Assembly (NCBI RefSeq): GCF_024347655.1
Contig: NZ_AP025514.1
Span: 1,674,001 to 1,738,000 of the forward strand
Reading direction: 5' to 3'
Origin: Vibrio toranzoniae
GTDB taxonomy: Bacteria; Pseudomonadota; Gammaproteobacteria; Enterobacterales; Vibrionaceae
Length of the DNA: 64,000 bases
Shown here in pieces: positions 35,266-45,379 of this stretch; the stretch's first letter is position 1; each line of letters starts with the position of its first letter. Both the position numbers and the translations under genes were made by a program. The notes beneath the pieces are model-generated. The model saw only the letters and a program-made list of their open reading frames with translations. It searched no databases and was not told where the DNA came from.

Positions 35266-35304
35266 ATATATTAAATATATGGAGGTGATATTTTTAATAT
35301 ATTT
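35266..35304. promoter_or_regulatory. Probable LysR-binding region
   Basis: AT-rich near-palindromes (ATATATTAAATATAT at 35266-35280 and AATATATT about 20 bp on) between the divergent LysR and MFS starts are candidate binding sites. Confidence 0.4.
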
Positions 35305-35383
35305 CTTTAATCACCTTCGTACTGATAACTTGTTCACAAATAGATTACTTGTTCAAAAATAACTTAATTAATCGCACAGGCGT

Positions 35384-36589
35384 ATGCAAATGTTTGATAA
35401 AGGCAGTACTCAATACAAACGAATCACCCAATCATTAGCGATTGGCTCGTTTATCATTTTCTGTAACCTCTACCTTTTTCAACCTATTTTGCCGCACATG
35501 GCGGAGCATTTCCAAGTATCAGAAACCCAAATCAACTGGCTGTTTGCCGCTACGACACTCGGGCTATCCATTAGTTTGGTGCCTTGGGCTATCGCATCTG
35601 AAACCTTTGGTCGAAAACCCATTATTCTATTCAGCCTGTTTGCTATCCCATTGATAGGGCTAAGCATGGTGTTCACAACGACCTTGTTGCAACTCGTGAT
35701 AGCCCGCGCATTCATGGGCGTTGCTGTCGCGGCTTTCGCTGGTGTGGCAGTTGCCTACATGGTCGAAGAGTTAACCCCCAAAGCCTTTGCCGTCGCCATT
35801 GGTGGTTACATTGCGGCTAACTCGCTTGGCGGAATCTTTGGGCGTGTACTTGGCGGCTTAATCACAGACTATTTCGATTGGCACGCAACTGTTCTATTTT
35901 TCGTGGTCGGTTCATTGCTAGGTGCGCTCTTTATCGCCTACCGTTTACCTGAACAACAGAACTTCAAACCTCAAAAAGGGCTGTTCTTTCACCACAATCG
36001 CTCGGTAGTCATGCACTTAAGAAACCGTACCTTGTGGCTCGCGATGTTGATTGGTGGTGCTAACTTTGCGCTGTTTGTTAACCTGTATTCTGTAATGGGT
36101 TTCCGGTTGGTATCTGAGCCACACTCCGTGCCCGTTGGTTTAGCGTCACTCATATTCCTATGCTATTTAGCTGGTACTGTCAGTTCTAAGCTATCCAACA
36201 AATGGACACAGCGCTTTGAACCTCTGAATGGCATCTTAATGGGTGTATGTATCAGCTTAATCGGGATGTTGATTTCTGCTGTTGATAAGGTCCCGTTCAT
36301 GCTAGCAGGGTTGTTGTTGATTAGCGGCGGCGCGTTCTTCGCTCATACCCTTGCCTACTCTTGGGTCAGTCAAAAAGCATCGAGTGCAAAAGCTACAGCA
36401 ACCGCGTTGTACCTTGTACACTATTACATTGGCGGAAGCTTGGGCGGGTTCTTACTCTTGTATTTCTGGCAACTGTTCGGTTGGAATGGTGTGATTGCAG
36501 GCGGTTCTATCTTCTATATCGCAATATTTGCTTGGGTTTATCAGTTAAAACAGCTTCAAGTCTCGACTTCTAAACTAGCCGAAGCTTAG
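35384..36589 (+). CDS. MFS transporter (YnfM-like)
   Basis: A 401-residue inner-membrane protein with about 12 hydrophobic helices and an MFS motif A-like segment after helix 2 (SETFGRKPIILFS). It resembles the YnfM/arabinose-efflux type of drug:H+ antiporters. It is divergent from the LysR gene that probably controls it. The substrate cannot be told from sequence. Confidence 0.88.
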   Translation: MQMFDKGSTQYKRITQSLAIGSFIIFCNLYLFQPILPHMAEHFQVSETQINWLFAATTLGLSISLVPWAIASETFGRKPIILFSLFAIPLIGLSMVFTTTLLQLVIARAFMGVAVAAFAGVAVAYMVEELTPKAFAVAIGGYIAANSLGGIFGRVLGGLITDYFDWHATVLFFVVGSLLGALFIAYRLPEQQNFKPQKGLFFHHNRSVVMHLRNRTLWLAMLIGGANFALFVNLYSVMGFRLVSEPHSVPVGLASLIFLCYLAGTVSSKLSNKWTQRFEPLNGILMGVCISLIGMLISAVDKVPFMLAGLLLISGGAFFAHTLAYSWVSQKASSAKATATALYLVHYYIGGSLGGFLLLYFWQLFGWNGVIAGGSIFYIAIFAWVYQLKQLQVSTSKLAEA

Positions 36590-36672
36590 CTAGACAAGGT
36601 ATCCAGTGAATTATTGCTTTTGATTAACGTCCGTTCTGATATCCTACGCAAAATTTCATTTCGGAACCTGCT

Positions 36673-37239
36673 ATGTCGAACACTCAAAGCACAGATCTTC
36701 AAACCATCCACGACCAAGTCAAACAATGGTTAGATGATGTCGTTATTGGCCTAAACCTGTGTCCATTCGCAGCCAAGCCACAACGTAATAAACAGATTAA
36801 GATCTTTGTGAGTGAAGCGAATACGGAAGAAGCGTTGTTGGAAGACATCATGACGCATTGCGTAGAGTTAGATAACACGCCAGTTTCTGAATTAGAGACG
36901 ACATTGGTAGTTGTACCCAACATGCTGCAAGACTTCTTCGACTACAACATGTTCATTGATTGGATTGAAGCGCTGATCAAACAGGAAGACTGGGAAGGTG
37001 TTTACCAAGTGGCGACGTTCCACCCTGACTATTGCTTTGGTGGTGCGGATCCAGAAGACGATGAAAACCTAACGAACCGTTCTCCGTATCCGGTTTACCA
37101 CTTGATTCGTGAAGCAAGTATGGAAAAAGTGTTGAAGCACTACCCTAACCCTGAAGCGATTCCTGATACTAACATTGCAAGAGTTGAATCTTTAACGCCC
37201 GCGGAACGTCGTCAATTGTTCCCTTATCTATTCAGCTAA
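36673..37239 (+). CDS. DUF1415-family protein
   Basis: A 188-residue soluble protein with the conserved DUF1415 pattern: VKQWLDDVVIGLNLCPFA near the start and YQVATFHPDYCFGG in the middle, then a C-terminal helical part ending in RRQLFPYLF. It is conserved in gammaproteobacteria; the function is unknown. A single gene. Confidence 0.88.
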   Translation: MSNTQSTDLQTIHDQVKQWLDDVVIGLNLCPFAAKPQRNKQIKIFVSEANTEEALLEDIMTHCVELDNTPVSELETTLVVVPNMLQDFFDYNMFIDWIEALIKQEDWEGVYQVATFHPDYCFGGADPEDDENLTNRSPYPVYHLIREASMEKVLKHYPNPEAIPDTNIARVESLTPAERRQLFPYLFS

Positions 37240-37278
37240 TTGCAAACAGTTGAACACTGAGAACGAACCAGTTTCGGC

Positions 37279-38349
37279 TTACGAACCGGAGTGTTCTTGA
37301 TGATATGGACGAGAAATAAACTGATCTCGTCCATTTTGTTTAGCAATGTACAGGCATTCATCGGCAACTTTGATTAGCTTATCTAACGCCGACATCCTTT
37401 GCCCTTTAGTATCCCCTGTGCTCAACTCAAAATGACAGGCACCAATTGATATGGTGACTGGCTTTCGATCCAGTGTGATCTTCTTTATCTCTTGTAAAAG
37501 AGCTATTAACTTATCTTCAACACCATTTTGTGTACTATTAGGGTACCAAAGAATGAACTCCTCGCCGCCAAAACGCGCCACAAATTCACCTTCTTGGGTA
37601 TTCTTGCTCAGCAGATTCGCCACTTTTTTTAATACCGCATCACCCATTTGGTGACCATAAGTGTCGTTGACCTGCTTAAAGAAATCGATATCCACAACAG
37701 CCAAGGTCCCTTTCCCTAGAGAACCTTTTAACTGTTCCACTTCTGCATTCAACGTTTTGAACAAGCAACGCCTATTCGGCAAGTGTGTTAAAGGGTCGTA
37801 CAGAGCTTGGTACTCTAGTTTCTCATTCAGATCTTTGAGTTTTCGTTCTTGTTGTCTTCTAACGAGCTCCACTTCGATCCATGAGGCCATAAGTCTCATC
37901 ACATCAATATCGAACTCTTTGAACTCACGATGATAGGCCGCTGGGCTTGAAAAGTTTAAGGTGCCATAAAGCTCATCATTAACGAAAATGGGGATACCAA
38001 TGTAAGACTCTAGGCCAAAAGACTGATACGCAGGATGCGTCGCATACTGATCGTGTTTACCACAATGCTCAATACAGGTAGGGCCAATAGATTTGCAAGT
38101 AATCTCGCAATAGGTCGAACAATATTCGAAGGTATCACCGCGATGGAGATCAACATCTTCAGGTTTAACACAGTGTTCAACAAAGTAAGTGTTACCATCA
38201 ATTTTAGATAAGATACCAATATCTAAGTTGAAGCGTTCAAGGCCCATATTAAGCAACTGAACAATCTGATTATCGAAGCCCTTTCGATAATCGTTGGTGA
38301 TTTGATACAAGCGGCGTATAACAACTTCGCTTTCACTAGCTTGGTGCAT
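37279..38349 (-). CDS. GAF-GGDEF diguanylate cyclase
   Basis: A 356-residue soluble protein. A GAF sensor domain (about 15-160) with a cysteine- and histidine-rich stretch (EYCSTYCEITCKSIGPTCIEHC in part) could bind a metal or sense redox state. A short coiled coil follows, then a GGDEF domain with the active loop ARFGGEEF. No RxxD inhibitory site is visible. It makes c-di-GMP in response to a cytoplasmic cue. Confidence 0.9.
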   Translation of the reverse strand: MHQASESEVVIRRLYQITNDYRKGFDNQIVQLLNMGLERFNLDIGILSKIDGNTYFVEHCVKPEDVDLHRGDTFEYCSTYCEITCKSIGPTCIEHCGKHDQYATHPAYQSFGLESYIGIPIFVNDELYGTLNFSSPAAYHREFKEFDIDVMRLMASWIEVELVRRQQERKLKDLNEKLEYQALYDPLTHLPNRRCLFKTLNAEVEQLKGSLGKGTLAVVDIDFFKQVNDTYGHQMGDAVLKKVANLLSKNTQEGEFVARFGGEEFILWYPNSTQNGVEDKLIALLQEIKKITLDRKPVTISIGACHFELSTGDTKGQRMSALDKLIKVADECLYIAKQNGRDQFISRPYHQEHSGS

Positions 38350-38561
38350 AATGATATCCCACTGCTGCCGAAGTTAGTGACAACATTAACATTTCTAATA
38401 TAAACAAGAGTAAAAGGGAGAAAAGTATAATAATCAATGGATTTGTGTACAAAATGCCTCATTGATCCAATGAATAAAGGTCGAGTTCTTCGACTTTGCG
38501 TTAGCACCCTATTCCTAGCTTTGGTAAAATACTCTATTAACGAAACAGAATGGATAGGAAT

Positions 38562-39137
38562 ATGACCCTTTCTCAACTAAGCCAAGAAATCTACGATCAC
38601 CTTTACCGCGATATTAAAGAGTTCCGCAGTACTTTTGATCTGCCTGTTGCTGCTCCTGAAACCATGGATGAAAAAGGCGATACGCTACATACCTCTCTAG
38701 CGATCGAAGAACTGACAGAACTTGCAGAAGCTGACTCTAAAATCGAGCAAGCAGACGCTATCGTAGACAGCGTTTACGTTTTGATGGGACGTTTGGTTCA
38801 CCTTGGCCAAGCTAAGGTAGAAGACAACCTAGCAATCAGTTATCTGATCGACTTGCTGCTGAATGTTTCTAAGAACCGTTCAATCGACTTTCTGCCTTGT
38901 TGGGACGAAGTACATTCAAGCAACATGAGCAAAGTATGTCGTAACGAAGCAGAATACGCTGAAACAGAGGCCTTCTACGCTAAACAAAACATCAAGCTGA
39001 TGGCGGTTCAAAAAGGCGAATACATCATCGCGAAGTGTGCGGAAGATTTCGTATCTGAAGGCAAGACAATTCGCCAAGGTAAAGTACTTAAATCAGTACA
39101 CTACCGTCCTGCGAACCTTGAGCCACTAACGGCTTAA
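38562..39137 (+). CDS. MazG/PRA-PH-like nucleoside triphosphate pyrophosphohydrolase
   Basis: A 191-residue protein using the ATG at 38562, which has AGGA upstream; the earlier ATG at 38550 does not. An all-alpha NTP-PPase core shows the EELTELAEAD and QADAIVDSVYVLMG segments, matching the ExxE...D metal-binding pattern of the MazG/phosphoribosyl-ATP pyrophosphohydrolase superfamily. It probably hydrolyses a nucleotide substrate. A single gene with a strong terminator after it. Confidence 0.75.
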   Translation: MTLSQLSQEIYDHLYRDIKEFRSTFDLPVAAPETMDEKGDTLHTSLAIEELTELAEADSKIEQADAIVDSVYVLMGRLVHLGQAKVEDNLAISYLIDLLLNVSKNRSIDFLPCWDEVHSSNMSKVCRNEAEYAETEAFYAKQNIKLMAVQKGEYIIAKCAEDFVSEGKTIRQGKVLKSVHYRPANLEPLTA

Positions 39138-39185
39138 GTACGGCTACGACTGAAGCTGTTTAAAGCACCGCGAGCTAAAATAGCA

Positions 39186-39218
39186 AACGCCACGTTTAAA
39201 TAACGTGGCGTTTTATTA
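39186..39218. terminator. Terminator between convergent genes
   Basis: AACGCCACGTT/AACGTGGCGTT stem with a 5-base loop followed by TTTATT. Confidence 0.9.
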
Positions 39219-39244
39219 TCTGCCAATGATTTTTAGCGGCGTGC

Positions 39245-39733
39245 CTATATCAATCGCGCCATGTGATAAGCCGCGACATAATTACCATTTCTAAAAGCAA
39301 AACTCGCAGACTCCCCTTCAATAACAAAACCGAACTTCTTATACAGGCTAATCGCTCTTTCGTTATCGGTATAGACCGTTAACTCCATTCGCTTGATGTT
39401 AATCCAGTTATCACACAAGTCGATCGCGGTCGCGAGTAACTGACTACCGACGCCTTTGCCTAATACATCGTCTTTAACACCCATACCAAATGAAGCAACA
39501 TGACGCCTTCTCGGGTTTATACACACTTCCATTCCCAAGTTACCGACAATTTCCCCATCGATCAGCGCGACATAGGAGTATACGTTATCAGGCATATTAG
39601 AAATTCGTTTTTGCCAGCTTTCCAGAGATGGATTTGGGAGTTGCAGCGTACCAGTATAAGCATTAGTGCATTCGTAGATTTCTTTGATTCCCTTCGCATC
39701 TGACGGTTCAGACCGTCTCACTATAATACTCAT
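39245..39733 (-). CDS. GNAT-family N-acetyltransferase
   Basis: A 162-residue single-domain acetyltransferase. The acetyl-CoA-binding loop appears as VLGKGVGSQLL, preceded by strand 4 (ASFGMGVKDD) and followed by the C-terminal YKKFGFVIEG region. It resembles YhhY-type enzymes, which acetylate amino groups of amino acids. Single gene. Confidence 0.85.
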   Translation of the reverse strand: MSIIVRRSEPSDAKGIKEIYECTNAYTGTLQLPNPSLESWQKRISNMPDNVYSYVALIDGEIVGNLGMEVCINPRRRHVASFGMGVKDDVLGKGVGSQLLATAIDLCDNWINIKRMELTVYTDNERAISLYKKFGFVIEGESASFAFRNGNYVAAYHMARLI

Positions 39734-39898
39734 CGCAACTCCTACTATTATTCTTCACTAATTGTGATGCACATCCTCAATGTGCACCTAAACACACTAA
39801 CAAATAGTGAATATTAAACAATAGGTTAATTAAGAATGTTTTTGTTAGAGCTACAGGTTGAATAGGTCATGATCCGAAGAGGACATGAGTTTGAGGAA

Positions 39899-39924
39899 CA
39901 AAAACCAGAAACGCATATTTCTGG
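39899..39924 (-). terminator. Terminator of the cyd cluster
   Basis: CCAGAAA/TTTCTGG hairpin with a T-run on the minus strand, 28 bases after cydX; a T-rich stretch on the other side makes it potentially bidirectional. Confidence 0.8.
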
Positions 39925-39951
39925 TCTTCTTTTTTATTATTGTGCAAGCGA

Positions 39952-40053
39952 CTAGGACTCTGTTTCCGAATCACTTTTCTCTAAACTCATAACGTTCAAA
40001 ACAGCGAAGGAAGCAGCCAAAAATAGACCTAATATCCAAACAAAATACCACAT
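39952..40053 (-). CDS. cydX: Cytochrome bd oxidase small subunit CydX
   Basis: A 33-residue membrane peptide, MWYFVWILGLFLAASFAVLN at its start, then an acidic tail. This is the hallmark CydX/YbgT sequence, a single helix that stabilises the bd haems. It lies 10 bases after cydB on the same strand. It is easy to miss because of its size. Confidence 0.93.
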   Translation of the reverse strand: MWYFVWILGLFLAASFAVLNVMSLEKSDSETES

Positions 40054-40063
40054 GAAAAACTCC

Positions 40064-41200
40064 TTAATACAGTGAATGGCCATTACGTTCGACATACTCG
40101 CTATCGAGTCGCCCAAACATGGTGCGGTAGCTAAAAGCGGTGTAACACAAAATGATGGGCACCATCACAAATGCTACGCCTGTCATTATGTTCAAGGTTA
40201 GTTCGCTCGATGTTGAATCCCACAACGTTAAGCTATGGCTTGGGTTAATACTCGATGGAATAATGAATGGGAACATCGAAAAGCCAGCCGTTAAAACAAT
40301 GCACGCATTAGTAAAACTTGAGCTGATGAAAGCCAGCGCATCCCACTTTAATCTCGCACTCACCAGCGCCAACAGCGGAATGAGCACACTGCCAATCGGC
40401 GCAAACCACATCCAAGGGTAAGTCTCGAAGTTGGTTAACCAAGCACCTGTTTCTTCTATCGCTTGTTTGTTTAACGGGTTTGAAACAGCGCTATGGTTCA
40501 ACTCATTGACAATCAAATAACCATCAATTTGGCTTATCGCTAAACCGCCAATGGCCATAAGACTGGCCACAAATACTGCACTTACCTGCGCCACCAATCT
40601 TGCCTTGTTGTATAGCGCATCGGTGGTTTTCATCATCAGCCAAGCGCTGCCTTGCAACAACGCCATCAATAACCCAACAAAGCCACATAACAGAGCAAAC
40701 GGATTAAGCAAATCAACAAACGATCCGTGGTATTCAACCATGAGCAAACTATTAAGCGAGAAAGGAAGCCCCTGCATCAAATTGCCAAACGCGACACCAA
40801 ATAAAATCGGCGGAAAGAAGCCTGAAAACGAAATCGCCATATCACATACTTTTCGCCATTGGTCGTTATCTATCTTGGCTCGGTATTCAAGCGCAAGAGG
40901 ACGTAGCCACAATGAAATAAGAGCCAAGTACATCGCAACATATAAACTTGAAAACGATGTCGCATACACTAACGGCCAAGCCGCAAACAAAGCGCCGCCT
41001 GCGGTAATTAACCACACTTGGTTGCCATCCCAATGGGGTGCGATGGAGTTAATCATCACGCGCCTTTCTGAATTGATTTTACCGATGATCGGTAACAACG
41101 CTCCGACTCCCATATCGAAGCCATCGGTGATCATAAAACCAATCAGTAAAATGCCAATCAGAACCCACCAAATTAAACGTAATGTGTCATATTCGAACAT
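40064..41200 (-). CDS. cydB: Cytochrome bd ubiquinol oxidase subunit II
   Basis: A 378-residue membrane protein of about eight or nine helices, with the CydB N-terminus (LRLIWWVLIGILLIGFMITD in part, GFDMGVGALLP) and LRPLALEYR. It normally pairs with CydA to form the bd oxidase. Here it follows a damaged cydA by 12 bases and precedes cydX, so the subunit itself looks intact while its partner does not. Confidence 0.95.
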   Translation of the reverse strand: MFEYDTLRLIWWVLIGILLIGFMITDGFDMGVGALLPIIGKINSERRVMINSIAPHWDGNQVWLITAGGALFAAWPLVYATSFSSLYVAMYLALISLWLRPLALEYRAKIDNDQWRKVCDMAISFSGFFPPILFGVAFGNLMQGLPFSLNSLLMVEYHGSFVDLLNPFALLCGFVGLLMALLQGSAWLMMKTTDALYNKARLVAQVSAVFVASLMAIGGLAISQIDGYLIVNELNHSAVSNPLNKQAIEETGAWLTNFETYPWMWFAPIGSVLIPLLALVSARLKWDALAFISSSFTNACIVLTAGFSMFPFIIPSSINPSHSLTLWDSTSSELTLNIMTGVAFVMVPIILCYTAFSYRTMFGRLDSEYVERNGHSLY

Positions 41201-41212
41201 GAGTCAGTCACC

Positions 41213-43417
41213 TTATTGTTGAACTTGTTGTGCCAATTTGGCTTCAAGTGATGTTGTTGTTTGTTCATAGTGATAACGCCCTGTTTTCAAACTGCTTGGG
41301 CCTTTTTTAGCGACGGTAATCATTAGGTAGCTTTCTACGATAATGAACACGGTATAGAGGCTAAGAATAAGCGCGAGAGACGTAAGTAGGTTCTCGACGG
41401 TTTGCGAAGATGCCGCTACGGTTACAGGAAGGATTTCGCCGACTGCCCATGGTTGACGACCATATTCAGCAACAAACCAACCCGCTTCGATTGCTATCCA
41501 AGGTAATGGGATTGACCAAAGTGCCGCCTTCAATAACCAAGGCTTTTGAGTGATGTTTTTACGATAGGTTTGTAAGAAAGCCGCACCAAAGACAAACAAC
41601 ATAATGAAGCCACAGCCCACCATGATTCGAAATGACCAGAACAGAGTCCACACAGTTGGAATTGAATCGTCGGCAGCTTGTTGAATTTGCTGTTCAGTAG
41701 CATCAGTTACCGTATCTGTGTATCGCTTGAGCAATAAGCCATAGCCTAGGTCATGCTTGGTTTGATCGAAAGCTTGCTCTGTCTCATGTGAGGTATCGCC
41801 AGCTCGCAAACGCTCTAGTAATTCATAGGCGATAATGCCGTTTCGAATACGCACTAAATGTTGATCACGCAAGTCATGAAGACCCGTCACTTGCTCGTCC
41901 AAAGATCGCGTGGCAATAATCCCCATCACATATGGAATTTTCACAGCGAAGTCGGTTTTCCCTTCCTCTTGGTTGGGTAATCCAAACAAGGTAAACGCTG
42001 CAGGAGCAGGTTCGGTGTGCCACTCGGCTTCAATCGCCGCGAGTTTCACTTTTTGAACGTCGCCCAGTTCATAACCAGACTCATCACCCAATACAATAAC
42101 CGAGATAATGGCAGCCATGCCGAAAGATGCGGCCACAGCGAAAGAACGCTTTGCAAACGCTACGTCTCGACCTTTCAACAAGTAGTAAGAACTCACGCCT
42201 AGGATAAACATCGCCCCGCAGGTGTAAGCAGAAGCAACCGTGTGTAAGAACTTAACCTGAGCCACAGGGTTGAGCACCACTTCGGCAAAGCTGGTCATTT
42301 CCATACGCATGGTTTGGTAATTGAACTCGGAGCCAATCGGGTTTTGCATCCAACCGTTAGCAACCAGAATCCAAAGTGCAGAGAAGCTAGAGCCCAACGC
42401 CACCAGCCAAGTCACAACAAGATGTTGGCGTTTGGATAGCCTTTCCCAACCAATTCGAAAGCCCGGCGACAATGACTTGGAAAACGAACCACAAAGCATA
42501 ATCTGTTCGCCAGTATCATAGGCTTTGGCGGGCAATGATGTTTGATTACCAACGTGAAGTTCACGATACACATCGTCTTCGATCATCGGGATCTGATGTT
42601 GATTCACCAACTCGGCCAGTCGTTGCTTGTTGCTGTCACTCATCGAATAACCGACTGGGTTTTGTGATTCCGTCATGAACCAGCACGCTTTAATGTCCAT
42701 TGACGCGAACACCGACTCCAACACATCAAGATCGATTCCGGTTTCAGGGTCTGTTGGTATCTCCACTGCCGTTAGGTTTAGCCTTTCAATGGTCTGCAAC
42801 ACACCATAAAACGCTGGATACTCGATAGCGACCAAGTCACCCGGTTCTGTGCAAGATTGCAAACAGAGATTAAGCGCTTCCATCGCACCAGAGGTAATCA
42901 CGATGTCATCCGGTAGTACATTTAAACCATGCATTTGGTAACGCTGAGCAATTTGTCTGCGAAGTGTTTCACTGCCCGGAGGTAAATTGGTGAGCATGCT
43001 GTTATCCGGCATTTGACGGCTAGCGTTGGCTAAGCTGCGCGACAATGCTTGATGCGGGAACAAAGCGGGATCTGGAAACGCCGAGCTAAGCGGAATAATG
43101 CTAGGGTCTTTCGCTCGTTGAAGTACATCGTAAAGCAGATCACTGATTTTAACGGAATACGGCTTGATGGCTTTGTGTTGCGCGTTTTTTAAAGTGAATA
43201 CATTTCTGCGAGGTAACACGAAATAGCCTGACTTCGGCTTTGAGCGTACATAGCCTTGGTCTTCGAGCTGTTGATATGCTTGCAATACCGTCTCGATACT
43301 AAGTTTGTACCGCTTACACGCATCTCTAATTGATGGGATCTTCTCGCCACTCAGCCAAATGTTTTGCTCTATCTGATTCTTGATTGTATTGGCGAGTATC
43401 TGTGATTTTTTCATCAA
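41213..43417 (-). pseudogene. In-frame fusion of a MocR-type regulator to a truncated CydA
   Basis: A 734-residue frame. Residues 1-324 are a MocR/PdxR regulator: GntR winged helix (about 8-70), then an aminotransferase-like domain through the PLP-lysine motif SGSFSKSLSPGFRIGW-like region. From residue 323 it is CydA beginning at about its residue 118 (ERLSKRQHLVVTWLVALGS in part) through the conserved LLKGRD, GDESGYE and GRQPWA segments to a normal end. Missing are the last part of the regulator and the first three CydA helices, including the haem b595 ligand His19 and Glu99/Glu107 (E. coli numbering). The junction at 42446-42451 reads Gly-Trp, which both parents carry, so a microhomology deletion is likely. 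Neither half should work normally. Confidence 0.88.
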
Positions 43418-43550
43418 TAAATTCTTTTCTATCTAATGCGCTTAAAGATTACCAAACTCTGGATACTCGGGGTATTCAGACATTCAAGTTAAACCAAAAC
43501 CCTACCCTAAACTCAATTACCTCCGTGGTCGACTTGTTTATTTCCCCCAT

Positions 43551-43590
43551 AAGAAAAGGCACCACACTCATCAATCGAGTGCGGTGCCTT
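43551..43590 (-). terminator. Terminator of the chitin monooxygenase gene
   Basis: AAGGCACC..ACTC pairing with GAGT..GGTGCCTT, followed on the minus strand by TTTTCTT. Confidence 0.85.
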
Positions 43591-43635
43591 AATAACTTAG
43601 CTACTTAGTTACTTTAGTTTGGGTTAACTAGCTGA

Positions 43636-45138
43636 CTAGTTAGCTGGACGCCAAACGCCCCATTTGTCATTCTCGTAGGTCGCTTGAGGGTTTTTACCAC
43701 CTTGAACCCACCATTGTGCTTTCCATGACTGGTTCGAGTAAGTCACGACTTCACCACCAAGGTAAACCTTGGACGAGTCCCACGTGCCTAGGTCTGGGTC
43801 AGGAGTCGGATCTGGATCCGGCGTTGGATCTGGATCTGGTGTTACGCCAATGTCATCAGCAATCACTTCGAACGTAAAGGTTTCAACACTGTCGCTTTCA
43901 ATTGAGCTAGCCATAAACGACAAAGTTTCGTTCGCTGTAATCGCAGTCGTGTCAACCACAATTGAAGCTGTACCGTTGTTTTGAATGCTAACTGCAGAAC
44001 CTTGAGTTTGAGTTAATGTCGCCGCTTCGCTTGTTGCAATCACAACTTTGTCGCCAGCATTCACTACGTTGTCACTCTTCACTAGCTCATAGATATCGCC
44101 TTTCAATGGTTCAACACCACCGTCGCCACCTTCAATCAATGTAAGCTGACCTGAAGCACGGCCATCCTTTGAGTTAAAGAAGTTGCGTGTAGGATCGTTT
44201 TGGAAGTACATGTAATGCTGCATTTCATCATGCCAATCACCAATGAACACCGCGCCATCTTTAAACTCTTCATGCCAACCGTTGATTTCAGAAGCCAGCA
44301 AACGAGCCCAGTCATTAACGTTTGAAGCGTCGATAGCAATATCAAAACTACGCGCGACTTCACCGTACTTGTTGATGATGTCGTAGTTAACGGTGTCACC
44401 GACTTGTGGAGTACCAAATTGTTCTGAAACAAATAGGTCACCACGCACTAGATCAGGCTCAGGTCCTGGCTCTGGTGGAGGGGTTGTATCACCCGCGATA
44501 GTGATGTCTGAGCAGTTGTAGAAGCCTTCACCCGCGGCATCGTCACGTTGCCAACGTACGTATAAGATTGCATCGCCAGAACGGTCAGAAGGAATCGTCA
44601 CGTTGATACGGTATTTGCCACCGCTAACAGGAACATTGCCCACTTCTTGGATAAGCTCTAAGTCTCCCCACTCTAGGCCTTTGCTAAGGTCTGCATTTGG
44701 TTTCGTTAGGTAGAACTCCCAGAATGAAGGGTTGTGCGGTGCCGTCGCGTTGAATACATATTCAAATGTACCTGTACTTAGCTCGGTGCGAGTCCAACCA
44801 GTGTGAGGCGCACCCATGCCGCGTTTTTGCGAATCATTGGCATAACATAAAGTGCCGTCAGGAATCGCCGCTTTTACAGCATTGATGTTGTTGAAATCTT
44901 GAATGTTTTTTGCGTATTCATTACGTTGAACGAACGGGTATGAGCCAGAAATATCTTTCGCTTGAGCACATGCCGCATTTGGGGGTGTACCCGACCAAAT
45001 ACCACCTTGCTCATAACACGTGTTCTGACGCGCGCTTGGAAATTCAGACCAACCATGAGCATTTGCCACTGATGGCACACTCGATAGCATAGCCACACCC
45101 ACTGCTATTTTTAGAATATTGTTATTTATTGCTGTCAC
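43636..45138 (-). CDS. Secreted AA10 lytic polysaccharide monooxygenase with chitin-binding domain (GbpA-like)
   Basis: A 500-residue protein from a GTG at 45138 with GAGGGTGGG upstream; the open frame extends further but gives no sensible signal peptide. Signal peptide of 26 residues ending SVANA, so the mature protein starts with His (HGWSEFPSARQ), the copper-brace histidine of AA10 enzymes. The catalytic domain runs to about residue 195. Then come two GbpA-like middle domains, an Asp-Pro-rich linker (PDPDPTPDPD) and a C-terminal CBM5/12 chitin-binding module (WKAQWWVQGG). It oxidatively cleaves or attaches to chitin, a key Vibrio trait. Confidence 0.9.
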   Translation of the reverse strand: MTAINNNILKIAVGVAMLSSVPSVANAHGWSEFPSARQNTCYEQGGIWSGTPPNAACAQAKDISGSYPFVQRNEYAKNIQDFNNINAVKAAIPDGTLCYANDSQKRGMGAPHTGWTRTELSTGTFEYVFNATAPHNPSFWEFYLTKPNADLSKGLEWGDLELIQEVGNVPVSGGKYRINVTIPSDRSGDAILYVRWQRDDAAGEGFYNCSDITIAGDTTPPPEPGPEPDLVRGDLFVSEQFGTPQVGDTVNYDIINKYGEVARSFDIAIDASNVNDWARLLASEINGWHEEFKDGAVFIGDWHDEMQHYMYFQNDPTRNFFNSKDGRASGQLTLIEGGDGGVEPLKGDIYELVKSDNVVNAGDKVVIATSEAATLTQTQGSAVSIQNNGTASIVVDTTAITANETLSFMASSIESDSVETFTFEVIADDIGVTPDPDPTPDPDPTPDPDLGTWDSSKVYLGGEVVTYSNQSWKAQWWVQGGKNPQATYENDKWGVWRPAN

Positions 45139-45379
45139 TTTCCCACCCTCTATTAGTTTAACTCTACACACAGCACTAACATTGGCTAACCAACCACCAA
45201 TACTGTTAGAAGATTTATAGTTTTGACTTGAAGAACAACAAAAAATATATACATCAACACCGTCTATAACAGCGGGGGTTATATTAATAGGAATCGGAAT
45301 CACACAACTCAAGTAAATGTGTTGTCGATAAATGATGTTGCTTCGAATTATCGATTTTTACCGATACCAAATAATCTTT

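Noticed and set aside
40551..41222. 223-residue plus-strand frame opposite cydB
   Set aside because: cydB is unmistakable on the minus strand and the opposite frame has no recognisable content.
45139..45312. Longer N-terminus for the chitin monooxygenase
   Set aside because: It would bury the signal peptide inside the protein; the GTG at 45138 has a strong ribosome site and leaves the required N-terminal histidine after cleavage.
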